This document shows positions 1 to 5,213 of a stretch of 5,265 nt of DNA, piece after piece; the stretch's first letter is position 1, and the number at the start of each line of letters is the position of its first letter. The stretch spans positions 1 to 5,265 of the forward strand of contig CAYPRM010000053.1 of assembly GCA_964413365.1 (NCBI GenBank), read 5' to 3'. This DNA is from RGIG4608 sp964413365. Lineage in GTDB: Bacteria > Bacillota > Clostridia > Oscillospirales > CAG-272. The position numbers and the translations under genes were made by a program. Under the pieces are notes generated by a model. It was not told where the DNA came from. It ran no database searches and saw nothing but the letters and a program-made list of their open reading frames with translations.

Positions 1-26
1 GTCCAAAAAGGGGAGCCATAAGAAAT

Positions 27-53
27 GCACCGCATACGCGGTGCTTTTCTTTT
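27..53 (+). terminator. Intrinsic terminator of an upstream plus-strand unit
   Basis: A perfect 7-bp GC-rich stem (GCACCGC at 27-33, GCGGTGC at 38-44) with an ATAC loop is followed by a T-rich tract at 45-53 (TTTTCTTTT). That orientation terminates transcription arriving from the left on the plus strand, convergent with pflBA. In one frame the first bases end in a TAA at 19-21, five bases before the stem, which would suit the end of an upstream gene. Six codons are too few to call a gene. Confidence 0.8.
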
Positions 54-57
54 GCAT

Positions 58-90
58 CAAAAACGGATACCATAAGGTATCCGTTTTTTG
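58..90 (-). terminator. Intrinsic terminator of pflBA, likely bidirectional
   Basis: An 8-bp perfect stem (CGGATACC at 64-71, GGTATCCG at 76-83) with an ATAA loop is flanked by an A-run at 59-63 and a T-run at 84-89. The flanking runs extend the pairing and provide a U-tract on either strand. On the minus strand the structure begins seven bases after the pflA stop codon, so it ends the pflBA transcript. On the plus strand it would back up the terminator just to its left. Confidence 0.88.
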
Positions 91-97
91 ATTTATT

Positions 98-823
98 TTA
101 TTGAAACATTTTATAAAGCTCGTCGATTCGTGCTTGGGGCATTTCGGGTGTATTTTCGAGGGGGAAGGGGGTATTCAGCTCGCGATATTTTTCGATGCAG
201 AGCTTACGAAAGGGGAGTAGCTCGATCCTCTCGATGCAGGAATATTTTTCCCTGAGCGCGAAGACCCTTCCGACGCTTTCGTCCGAATCGTTAAGTCCCG
301 GGATGACGACGTGGCGGATCCAAGCTTTTTTTGATATACTCTCGAGGTAATCGAGAAATCTCTCGGTATGCTCGAGCGAGCCGCCTGTATACTTAAGGTG
401 ATCCTCGGGATCGGTATACTTATAATCGAGCAGGACGAGGTCGGTACATTCGAGCAATTTTTTCACGCTATCGTTGAGGAAGCAGCCGCTGGTATCGAGC
501 GCGGTATGGATATCTGACAGCTCCTTGAGCCTCTCAAAAAGCGCTCTGACGAAATCCGCCTGTGCGAGCGGCTCACCGCCCGAGACTGTAACGCCGCCGT
601 CCTCGCCGTAATACGCGCGGTATCTGAGGATCCTATCCGCGATCTCGCCGACGCTGACCTCGTTTCCACCGTCAAAGCTCCACGTATCCGGGTTATGACA
701 GCACGCGCAGCGGAGTGGACAGCCCTGCATGAACACGACCGAGCGGACGCCCGGGCCGTCCACCGTTCCAAGGCTTTGGAACGAGTGGACTCTGCCTCGG
801 AGCTCTATATTACATTGCTTCAT
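98..823 (-). CDS. pflA: Pyruvate formate-lyase activating enzyme (radical SAM)
   Basis: A 241-residue cytoplasmic radical-SAM enzyme that uses a 4Fe-4S cluster and S-adenosylmethionine to abstract a hydrogen from the glycyl-radical glycine of PflB, switching it on anaerobically. The sequence shows the N-terminal block GTVDGPGVR (residues 19-27), the cluster motif C-X3-C-X2-C at Cys35, Cys39 and Cys42 followed by HNPDTW, the SAM-contacting SGGEPL at 81-86, and a C-terminal LPFRKL block at 203-208. Length is close to the E. coli enzyme (246). Cys41 stands where the family usually has an aromatic residue. I chose the ATG at 821-823 because the open frame upstream is a low-complexity Ser/Arg shadow of the pflB 3' end and family homology begins just after this Met. 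It overlaps pflB by 14 bases with only a weak Shine-Dalgarno (GAGA at 831-834), so translational coupling to pflB is likely. A terminator follows. The product is certain in family, and the start is very likely. Confidence 0.95.
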   Translation of the reverse strand: MKQCNIELRGRVHSFQSLGTVDGPGVRSVVFMQGCPLRCACCHNPDTWSFDGGNEVSVGEIADRILRYRAYYGEDGGVTVSGGEPLAQADFVRALFERLKELSDIHTALDTSGCFLNDSVKKLLECTDLVLLDYKYTDPEDHLKYTGGSLEHTERFLDYLESISKKAWIRHVVIPGLNDSDESVGRVFALREKYSCIERIELLPFRKLCIEKYRELNTPFPLENTPEMPQARIDELYKMFQ

Positions 824-3041
824 GGAACGTTCTCGAGATGACCTCTCTCTGCTGTTCTCTTGTGAGGCGGCAGAAGTTGACCGCGTATCCTGAGACACGG
901 ATGGTGAGGTTGGGGTACTGCTCGGGGTTCTCATAAGCTTTAAGGAGCGTTTCTCTGTTGAGGACGTTCACGTTAAGGTGATGTGCGTTATGACCGAAAT
1001 ATCCGTCGAGGATATTTGTAAGGTTCTTTACTCTTGCTTTCTTATCCTTACCGAGAGCCTCGGGAACGATGGAGAAGGTATTGGAGATACCGTCCATAGC
1101 GTCGTTATAGGGCATCTTGGAAACGGAGTTGAGGGACGCGAGCGCGCCGCAATGCTCTCTGTTATGCATGGGGTTAGCACCCGGAGCGAAGGGCTCGCCT
1201 GCCTTTCTGCCGTCGGGGGTAGAGCCTGTTTTCTTACCGTACACGACGTTGGAGGTGATGGTAAGGACGGAGAGAGTATGCGTCGCGTTTCTGTATGTGG
1301 GAGTCTTACGAAGCTCCTTCATCATTCTGTGAATGATCTTCTGACCGATCTCATCGACGCGGTCGTCGTCGTTACCGTACTTGGGGAAGTCGCCCTCGAT
1401 CTCAAAGTCAACGATGATACCCTCATCATTCTTGATGGGCTTTACCTTGGCGTAGCGGATAGCGGAGAGTGAGTCGACGATGACGGAGAATCCTGCGATT
1501 CCGAACGCCATAAGTCTATCGACCTCGGTATCGTGGAGAGCCATCTGGAGCTTCTCGTAGGAGTAGCGGTCGTGGCTGTAATGGATTATATTCATAGTCT
1601 TGACGTAGACCTCGCAGAGCCATGCAAGGTAGGACTTGAAGCGGTCGTAGACCTTATCGTAGTCGAGGTATTCGTCGTCCATTACCTCCATCTGAGGACC
1701 TACGCGCGTGCCGAAAACGTTATCGACGCCGCCGTTGATGGCGAGAAGGAGGAGCTTTGCGAGGTTAGTTCTCGCGCCGAAGAACTGCATCTGCTTACCG
1801 ACCTTCATAGCGGAGACACAGCAAGCGATAGCGTAGTCGTCGCCGAAGATGGGGCGCATGAGGTCGTCGTTCTCGTACTGAATGGAGTCGGTGTCGATCG
1901 AGATCTTAGCGCAGAACTTCTTGAAGGGGGTGGGGAGAGCCTCGCTCCAGAGGACTGTGAGGTTGGGCTCGGGTGCAGGTCCGAGGTTGTAGAGTGTATT
2001 GAGTATTCTGTACGAGGTCTTGGTAACGAGAGTCTTGTGAGTCTCACCCATGCCTCCGACTGCCTCGGTGATCCACATGGGATCTCCGCCGAAGAGCTCG
2101 TTATACTCGGGCGTTCTGAGGTGGCGAGCCATTCTGAGCTTGATAACGAGGTCGTCGATAAGCTCCTGAGCCTGCTCCTCGGTGAGCACGCCTGCGGCGA
2201 TGTCCTTTTCAATGTATATATCGAAGAAGGTGCTGTTTCTTCCAAAGCTCATAGCGGCGCCGTTCTGCTCCTTGTTTGCTCCGAGGTAGCCGAAGTACGT
2301 CCACTGAATAGCCTCTTTTGCATTTGCGGCGGGCTGGGAGATATCGCAGCCGTAGGATGCCGCCATCTTCTTGAGATCCTCAAGAGCTCTTATTTGGTCG
2401 CTGAGCTCCTCGAGAGTCCTCATATTCTCGTCGGTCATAGCCTGCTTGCCGTAGTACTTCTTGTCAGCCTTCTTCTGCTCGATGAGAACGTCCACGCCGT
2501 AGAGGGCGATTCTGCGGTAGTCGCCGATGATCCTTCCGCGGCCGTATGCGTCGGGCAGACCTGTGAGGATCGCGCAGTGCCTGAGTGCCTTGATCTCATC
2601 GGTGTAGATGCTGAAAACGCCGTCGTTATGCGTCTTAGTGTATCTGAACTCCTCCTCGATCGTGTCGGAGAGCTCGTAGCCGTAAGCCTTGCAAGCGGCT
2701 CTTGCCATTCTCATGCCGCCGAAGGGATTGACGGCACGGCGCAGGGGCGCGTCCGTCTGAAGTCCGACGATGATGTCGGTGTCCTTATCGAGATATCCGG
2801 GTGCGTGGCTCGTGAGAGTCGTTGTTTTTGTAACGTCAACGTCGAGCACGCCCCCCTTTGCGATCTCCTCCTTGAGAAGCGCATTGAGCTTCTCCATTGA
2901 GCTTTTCGTTCTCTGGGTGGGACCGCAGAGAAATTCGGGCTCGTCGAGGAAGGGGGTGTAATTTTTCTTTATAAAGTTGCGAACGTTGATCTCATTTTTC
3001 CACGTTTCGCCCTTAAATCCTTCCCATTGTTTGAATTCCAT
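810..3041 (-). CDS. pflB: Formate C-acetyltransferase (pyruvate formate-lyase)
   Basis: A complete 743-residue glycyl-radical enzyme that converts pyruvate and CoA to acetyl-CoA and formate, the non-oxidative pyruvate cleavage of anaerobic fermentation; the family acts as a cytoplasmic homodimer. The diagnostic adjacent cysteine pair is Cys407-Cys408 (in IACCVS). It separates true PFL from single-cysteine glycyl-radical enzymes such as choline or glycerol lyases. The glycyl-radical motif RVSGYA at 715-720 puts the radical on Gly718. Other recognisable family blocks are GLPDAYGRGRIIGDYRR (161-177), the ITEAVGGMG block (324-332) and the C-terminal RLTREQQREVISRTF. E. coli PflB is 760 residues, so this is a normal shorter Firmicute form. 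The ATG is fixed by a strong GGAGG nine bases upstream. The pflA start lies inside its 3' end. The orientation pflB-pflA is the usual operon. A TdcE-like 2-ketobutyrate lyase shares these motifs and is the only real alternative, but the adjacent activase favours PflB. Confidence 0.97.
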   Translation of the reverse strand: MEFKQWEGFKGETWKNEINVRNFIKKNYTPFLDEPEFLCGPTQRTKSSMEKLNALLKEEIAKGGVLDVDVTKTTTLTSHAPGYLDKDTDIIVGLQTDAPLRRAVNPFGGMRMARAACKAYGYELSDTIEEEFRYTKTHNDGVFSIYTDEIKALRHCAILTGLPDAYGRGRIIGDYRRIALYGVDVLIEQKKADKKYYGKQAMTDENMRTLEELSDQIRALEDLKKMAASYGCDISQPAANAKEAIQWTYFGYLGANKEQNGAAMSFGRNSTFFDIYIEKDIAAGVLTEEQAQELIDDLVIKLRMARHLRTPEYNELFGGDPMWITEAVGGMGETHKTLVTKTSYRILNTLYNLGPAPEPNLTVLWSEALPTPFKKFCAKISIDTDSIQYENDDLMRPIFGDDYAIACCVSAMKVGKQMQFFGARTNLAKLLLLAINGGVDNVFGTRVGPQMEVMDDEYLDYDKVYDRFKSYLAWLCEVYVKTMNIIHYSHDRYSYEKLQMALHDTEVDRLMAFGIAGFSVIVDSLSAIRYAKVKPIKNDEGIIVDFEIEGDFPKYGNDDDRVDEIGQKIIHRMMKELRKTPTYRNATHTLSVLTITSNVVYGKKTGSTPDGRKAGEPFAPGANPMHNREHCGALASLNSVSKMPYNDAMDGISNTFSIVPEALGKDKKARVKNLTNILDGYFGHNAHHLNVNVLNRETLLKAYENPEQYPNLTIRVSGYAVNFCRLTREQQREVISRTFHEAM

Positions 3042-3050
3042 TCTTTTTTA

Positions 3051-3055
3051 CCTCC
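3051..3055 (-). promoter_or_regulatory. Strong Shine-Dalgarno of pflB
   Basis: The minus strand reads CGGAGG followed by a nine-base A-rich spacer and ATG. This is a full-strength ribosome binding site; it fixes the pflB start and contrasts with the weak site in front of pflA. Confidence 0.9.
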
Positions 3056-3100
3056 GTATTCTGGATCTTATATTGTCAAATTTATTGTGAACATTTTTAC

Positions 3101-3114
3101 GCTCTTATATGAGC
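3101..3114 (-). other. Predicted 5'-end stem-loop of the pflBA mRNA
   Basis: On the minus strand GCTC-ATATAA-GAGC forms a 4-bp GC-rich stem with a six-base loop. The predicted transcription start is the G at about 3115, seven bases past the -10 box. The hairpin would therefore cover nucleotides 2-15 of the mRNA, a position where stem-loops commonly protect mRNA 5' ends. It could instead be a DNA operator at the start site. The pairing is seen directly; the role is inferred. Confidence 0.45.
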
Positions 3115-3121
3115 CGAATAT

Positions 3122-3150
3122 ATTATAATATATGTTTTCACATTTGTCAA
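3122..3150 (-). promoter_or_regulatory. Sigma-A promoter of pflBA
   Basis: On the minus strand a perfect TTGACA (3150-3145) is separated by exactly 17 bases from a perfect TATAAT (3127-3122). The start site should fall near 3115, giving a leader of about 73 bases before the pflB ATG. The -10 box sits inside a 16-bp perfect AT palindrome (3118-3133). A fully consensus promoter for a gene usually tuned to redox and sugar supply suggests control by repression rather than by weak basal activity; that is inference. Confidence 0.88.
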
Positions 3151-3160
3151 TAATAAACAA
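3144..3160. promoter_or_regulatory. Inverted repeat TTGT-N9-ACAA over the pflB -35 box (possible operator)
   Basis: TTGT at 3144-3147 and ACAA at 3157-3160 form a 17-bp imperfect dyad that overlaps the -35 hexamer of pflB, the place where a repressor would block polymerase. It resembles the ends of the NADH-sensing Rex operator (TTGT-N10-ACAA) but is one base shorter, so assignment to Rex is weak. Confidence 0.3.
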
Positions 3161-3186
3161 AGATTTTTATCGGAATATTTATTTGG

Positions 3187-3280
3187 AATGTGAGAAAATT
3201 GATGGAAATAGTTATTTTTTTAACACATTTACACTTTTTTGACCTGATTTTTTAATTTTGGAGCAAAAAATGTGAGAAAA
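3187..3280 (+). repeat. Direct repeat of AATGTGAGAAAA (two copies)
   Basis: The 12-mer AATGTGAGAAAA occurs exactly at 3187-3198 and 3269-3280, 82 bases apart. Each copy is preceded 45-48 bases upstream by CACATTT (3139-3145 and 3224-3230), so each unit has a CACATT/AATGTG inverted pair. This may be a degenerate duplication or paired binding sites. The low base complexity means chance cannot be excluded. Confidence 0.45.
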
Positions 3281-3285
3281 AACAG

Positions 3286-3302
3286 TTGTGAAAAATGCAC
3301 AA
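3286..3302. promoter_or_regulatory. Second TTGT-N9-ACAA inverted repeat (possible operator)
   Basis: TTGTG at 3286-3290 and CACAA at 3298-3302 are perfect inverted arms separated by seven bases. The dyad is 17 bp, like the one over the pflB -35 box, with centres 142 bases apart. It lies roughly 85 bases upstream of the nagB -35 box. Function is unproven. Confidence 0.28.
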
Positions 3303-3367
3303 AGAATATTTGGAGAATTAGCAAAATTTTGATAAATGGGGAGATGGAATTTTGCATTAAATAGAGT

Positions 3368-3383
3368 AAAATATGCATATTTT
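3368..3383. promoter_or_regulatory. 16-bp perfect palindrome beside the nagB -35 box (possible operator)
   Basis: AAAATATGCATATTTT is self-complementary over 16 bases and ends three bases before the nagB -35 hexamer, where an activator or repressor could contact polymerase. It does not match the GntR-type NagR site that I know from Bacillus. The AT-rich setting makes such palindromes less surprising. Confidence 0.3.
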
Positions 3384-3386
3384 TTA

Positions 3387-3415
3387 TTGCAATCACCGTA
3401 AAAATTTGATATAAT
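3387..3415 (+). promoter_or_regulatory. Sigma-A promoter of nagB-hslO
   Basis: TTGCAA at 3387-3392 (four of six matches to the -35 consensus) is followed by a 17-base spacer and a perfect TATAAT at 3410-3415. The predicted start near 3422 gives a leader of about 55 bases before the nagB ATG. It faces away from the pflBA promoter, with 236 bases between the -35 boxes. Confidence 0.75.
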
Positions 3416-3447
3416 AAATGGGAAAGCATTTGAATAGGATCTTATGG

Positions 3448-3465
3448 GCGATGCTTGAGCGTCGC
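3448..3465 (+). other. Stem-loop abutting the nagB Shine-Dalgarno
   Basis: GCGATGC at 3448-3454 and GCGTCGC at 3459-3465 form a 7-bp stem (one G-U pair) with a TTGA tetraloop. The stem ends exactly where the GGGAGG ribosome binding site begins. A competing pairing exists between AAGCAT at 3424-3429 and ATGCTT at 3451-3456, which uses part of the same left arm. No U-tract follows, so this is not a terminator. It may shape ribosome access or mRNA stability. Confidence 0.5.
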
Positions 3466-3471
3466 GGGAGG
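3466..3471 (+). promoter_or_regulatory. Shine-Dalgarno of nagB, decides the start
   Basis: GGGAGG lies five bases before the ATG at 3477. The alternative GTG at 3471 begins on the last base of this site and so cannot use it. The ATG start also gives MKVI, the same N-terminus style as Bacillus NagB. Confidence 0.85.
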
Positions 3472-3476
3472 TGTAT

Positions 3477-4199
3477 ATGAAGGTAATAAAGGCGAGGAAC
3501 TACTCGGAGCTTAGCGAGCTTGCGGCGCACGAGGTCATAGCGCTTGTGCGTTCAGAGCCGCGTGCGGTGCTCGGTCTTGCGACAGGCTCGACGCCGCTGG
3601 GACTTTATGCGGAGCTTGTTCGCAACCACAGGGAGGGGGGACCGAGCTATGCGCTGTGCCGTGCGGTAAATCTCGACGAATACGTGGGGCTGCCACCGAC
3701 GCATCCGCAGAGCTATGCGTATTTTATGGAGAGGGAGCTTTTCTCCCACATTGATATAGATCCCGAAAATACGTATATAGAAAACGGCGTGGCGACTGAC
3801 GAGGAGGCTGAATGTGAGCGTTATAATGCTCTGCTCTCGACTCTCAGGCAGGATATACAGATCCTCGGAATAGGCTCGAATGGGCATATCGCCTTCAATG
3901 AGCCGGGGACGCCGTTTGACTCGTGTACGCACACAGTAGAGCTTGCGGAGAGCACGGTGAGGGATAATTCAAGGCTCTTTGCGTCGATCGACGAGGTGCC
4001 GCGCAGGGCGTTTACCATGGGGCTATCCAATATTATGAACGCAAAGAGGATATTGATACTTGCGAGCGGCGAGAACAAGGCGGACGCGGTGCGTGAGCTC
4101 GTGCTCGGTGAGATACGCGAGGAGGTTCCTGCCACAGTGCTGAGACGCCACCCCGATTGCACGCTGATCTGCGACAGGGAAGCAGGAAAATATATCTGA
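3477..4199 (+). CDS. nagB: Glucosamine-6-phosphate deaminase
   Basis: A 240-residue cytoplasmic enzyme converting glucosamine-6-phosphate to fructose-6-phosphate and ammonia, the last step of amino-sugar catabolism. Family blocks seen in order are the phosphate-binding LGLATGSTP (32-40), NLDEYVGL with Asp67 and Glu68 (65-72), the HPQSYAYFM substrate region (76-84), and the catalytic GIGSNGHIAFNEPG (131-144), which carries the ring-opening His137 and Glu142. Asn135 replaces the Asp of the E. coli NDGHIAF motif, as I recall for Bacillus-type enzymes. The length matches the short Bacillus form (about 242) rather than the 266-residue allosteric E. coli enzyme, so it probably lacks N-acetylglucosamine-6-phosphate activation. 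No nagA lies beside it here. hslO follows after 31 bases on the same strand. A 6-phosphogluconolactonase or other SIS-like relative is ruled out by the DEY and NGHIAFNEP blocks. Confidence 0.95.
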   Translation: MKVIKARNYSELSELAAHEVIALVRSEPRAVLGLATGSTPLGLYAELVRNHREGGPSYALCRAVNLDEYVGLPPTHPQSYAYFMERELFSHIDIDPENTYIENGVATDEEAECERYNALLSTLRQDIQILGIGSNGHIAFNEPGTPFDSCTHTVELAESTVRDNSRLFASIDEVPRRAFTMGLSNIMNAKRILILASGENKADAVRELVLGEIREEVPATVLRRHPDCTLICDREAGKYI

Positions 4200-4230
4200 G
4201 GACATTCAAACAGAAAGGAAATAAATAAGG

Positions 4231-5127
4231 ATGGGACAGTCAAAAATACTTCGCGCGATAACCAAGGACGGTAGCGCGAGAATTCATGTTATAAATTCAA
4301 CGGATATCGTGAACCGTGCGATAGAATACCACCACACCGCGCCGACGGCGACCGCAACGCTCGGAAGACTCCTTACGGCGACGAGCATGATGGGCTGTAT
4401 GCTCGGCGAGGTGGAAAACACTATCACCGTCTGCTTCGGCGGCGACGGACCTGCGGGCAGAGTGCTCGCGGTGGGCGATTATTACGGCAATGTCAGGGGA
4501 TATATACAGAACCCCAACGTTGACCTTCCGCTTAAAGCTAACGGAAAGCTCGACGTCGGCGGAGCGGTCGGCTCGGGACTTCTCAATGTCATAAGGGATA
4601 CGGGCGCGGAGATACCGTTCTCGGGCTCGGTGAGGATCGTCAGCGGTGAGATCGCGGAGGATATCGCGCAATATTACGCAGAGAGCGAGCAGATCCCGAC
4701 GCTCTGCGCACTCGGCGTGCTTGTCGATACCGATATGACCTGCCGTGCCGCAGGGGGAGTGATCGTTCAGCTCCTGCCCTTTGCCGATGAAAAAACGGTC
4801 GCGGCGATCGAGAAGAACGCAGGCGCACTCTCGAATGTCTCGAGGCTCTTTGAACGTGGGCTATCAAATGTGGATATTGCGAATATCGCACTCGAGGGCG
4901 TGGAGTTCGACCTCTTTGACGAGGTGGACGTTGATTATCTGTGCAATTGCTCTCGTGATAGAATGGAGCGCGCACTTATCTCCCTTGGTAAGAGCGAGCT
5001 TGAAAAGCTCCTCTCCGAGCAGTTGGCGGAGGGAAAGGCGGATGAGCTTGAGGTGAATTGCAGATTTTGCGGTAAAAATCACGTTTTTACACGCAAGGAT
5101 ATTGAAAATATGTTCACAGAAAAATAA
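4231..5127 (+). CDS. hslO: Redox-regulated chaperone Hsp33
   Basis: A 298-residue cytoplasmic holdase activated by oxidation: four cysteines that bind zinc when reduced form disulfides under oxidants, exposing sites that hold unfolding proteins. The N-terminal domain matches the family from the start (RAITKDGSARIHVINSTDIVN), with TATLGRLLTAT (41-51), a FGGDGPAGR block (69-77), GNVRGYIQNP (86-95) and VGSGLLNVIRD (113-123). The C-terminal switch holds Cys238-X-Cys240 and Cys277-X-X-Cys280. The linker between the pairs is 36 residues, against 30 in E. coli Hsp33. The start is supported by an AAAGGAA site at 4214-4220, ten bases before the ATG, and by family homology beginning at residue 5 or so. 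It lies 31 bases after nagB with no terminator between, so the two are probably cotranscribed. I see no clear terminator after the stop. Confidence 0.96.
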   Translation: MGQSKILRAITKDGSARIHVINSTDIVNRAIEYHHTAPTATATLGRLLTATSMMGCMLGEVENTITVCFGGDGPAGRVLAVGDYYGNVRGYIQNPNVDLPLKANGKLDVGGAVGSGLLNVIRDTGAEIPFSGSVRIVSGEIAEDIAQYYAESEQIPTLCALGVLVDTDMTCRAAGGVIVQLLPFADEKTVAAIEKNAGALSNVSRLFERGLSNVDIANIALEGVEFDLFDEVDVDYLCNCSRDRMERALISLGKSELEKLLSEQLAEGKADELEVNCRFCGKNHVFTRKDIENMFTEK

Positions 5128-5155
5128 AAATGGCGAATTTTTTCAAAAAAAGCTA

Positions 5156-5184
5156 TTGACATTTATTTTTTGATATGGTATAAT
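5156..5184 (+). promoter_or_regulatory. Strong promoter of the tRNA-Val gene
   Basis: A perfect TTGACA at 5156-5161, a 17-base spacer and a perfect TATAAT at 5179-5184 precede the tRNA. A T6-C-A7 tract at 5138-5151 sits immediately upstream, where an UP element would lie. The start should fall near 5191. Consensus boxes plus an AT tract are typical of stable-RNA promoters. Confidence 0.9.
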
Positions 5185-5188
5185 AATT

Positions 5189-5210
5189 CCTGCCGTTGAA
5201 AAATGGCAGG
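5189..5210 (+). repeat. Inverted repeat in the pre-tRNA leader
   Basis: CCTGCC at 5189-5194 and GGCAGG at 5205-5210 are perfect 6-bp arms around a ten-base loop. They begin at about the predicted start site and end three bases before the mature tRNA 5' end. If transcription starts at 5191 or later the RNA stem is shortened. It may be a processing element or a DNA site. Confidence 0.45.
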
Positions 5211-5213
5211 TAT

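Larger units (their letters stand above)
3151..3386. other. AT-rich divergent intergenic DNA, no gene seen
   Basis: This is the part of the pflB-nagB intergenic region between the two -35 boxes. It is dominated by A and T runs and lacks any open frame with a ribosome binding site. It contains a direct repeat of AATGTGAGAAAA, a second TTGT-N9-ACAA dyad and a 16-bp palindrome near the nagB promoter. A 66-codon minus-strand frame at 3229-3429 is rejected. I see no tRNA, riboswitch or transposon end. Confidence 0.7.

Noticed and set aside
1..21. Possible C-terminal end of a plus-strand gene (frame ending in TAA at 19-21), or the CCA tail of a tRNA at 3-5
   Set aside because: Too few bases to support either; only the following terminator hints at an upstream transcript.
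824..934. Extending pflA upstream to an ATG at 932-934
   Set aside because: The added 37 residues are Ser/Thr/Arg-rich and are pflB read in another frame; family homology begins after the ATG at 821-823.
1533..2900. A 455-codon open frame on the plus strand, opposite pflB (with another at 978-1472 in the same frame)
   Set aside because: Its codons align exactly with the pflB codons, the frame that stays open when the sense gene avoids TTA, CTA and TCA. The translation is a low-complexity Val/Leu/Glu pattern with no domain, and pflB is certain.
3051..3079. A second TTGACA on the minus strand (3079-3074) as an internal pflB promoter
   Set aside because: No -10 box lies at a suitable distance; the place is taken by the GGAGG ribosome site.
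3209..3226. Rex-like site TAGTTAT-TTTT-TTAACAC
   Set aside because: It matches 11 of 14 fixed positions of the 18-bp consensus, but sits about 100 bases upstream of the pflB start and is mostly A and T, so chance is a good explanation.
3229..3429. A 66-codon minus-strand frame in the intergenic region
   Set aside because: It is composed of Phe/Ile/Leu codons expected from AT-rich DNA, has no Shine-Dalgarno, and overlaps the nagB promoter.
3471..3476. GTG start two codons upstream for nagB
   Set aside because: The GTG overlaps the last base of the GGGAGG ribosome site; the ATG at 3477 has proper spacing.
3821..4243. Minus-strand open frames opposite nagB and hslO
   Set aside because: They are shadows of strongly supported genes, with no recognisable motifs or ribosome sites.
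5138..5151. T6-C-A7 tract after hslO as a terminator
   Set aside because: It can only fold as an A-T stem with almost no loop and has no GC base; it better fits an UP-like tract for the tRNA promoter.
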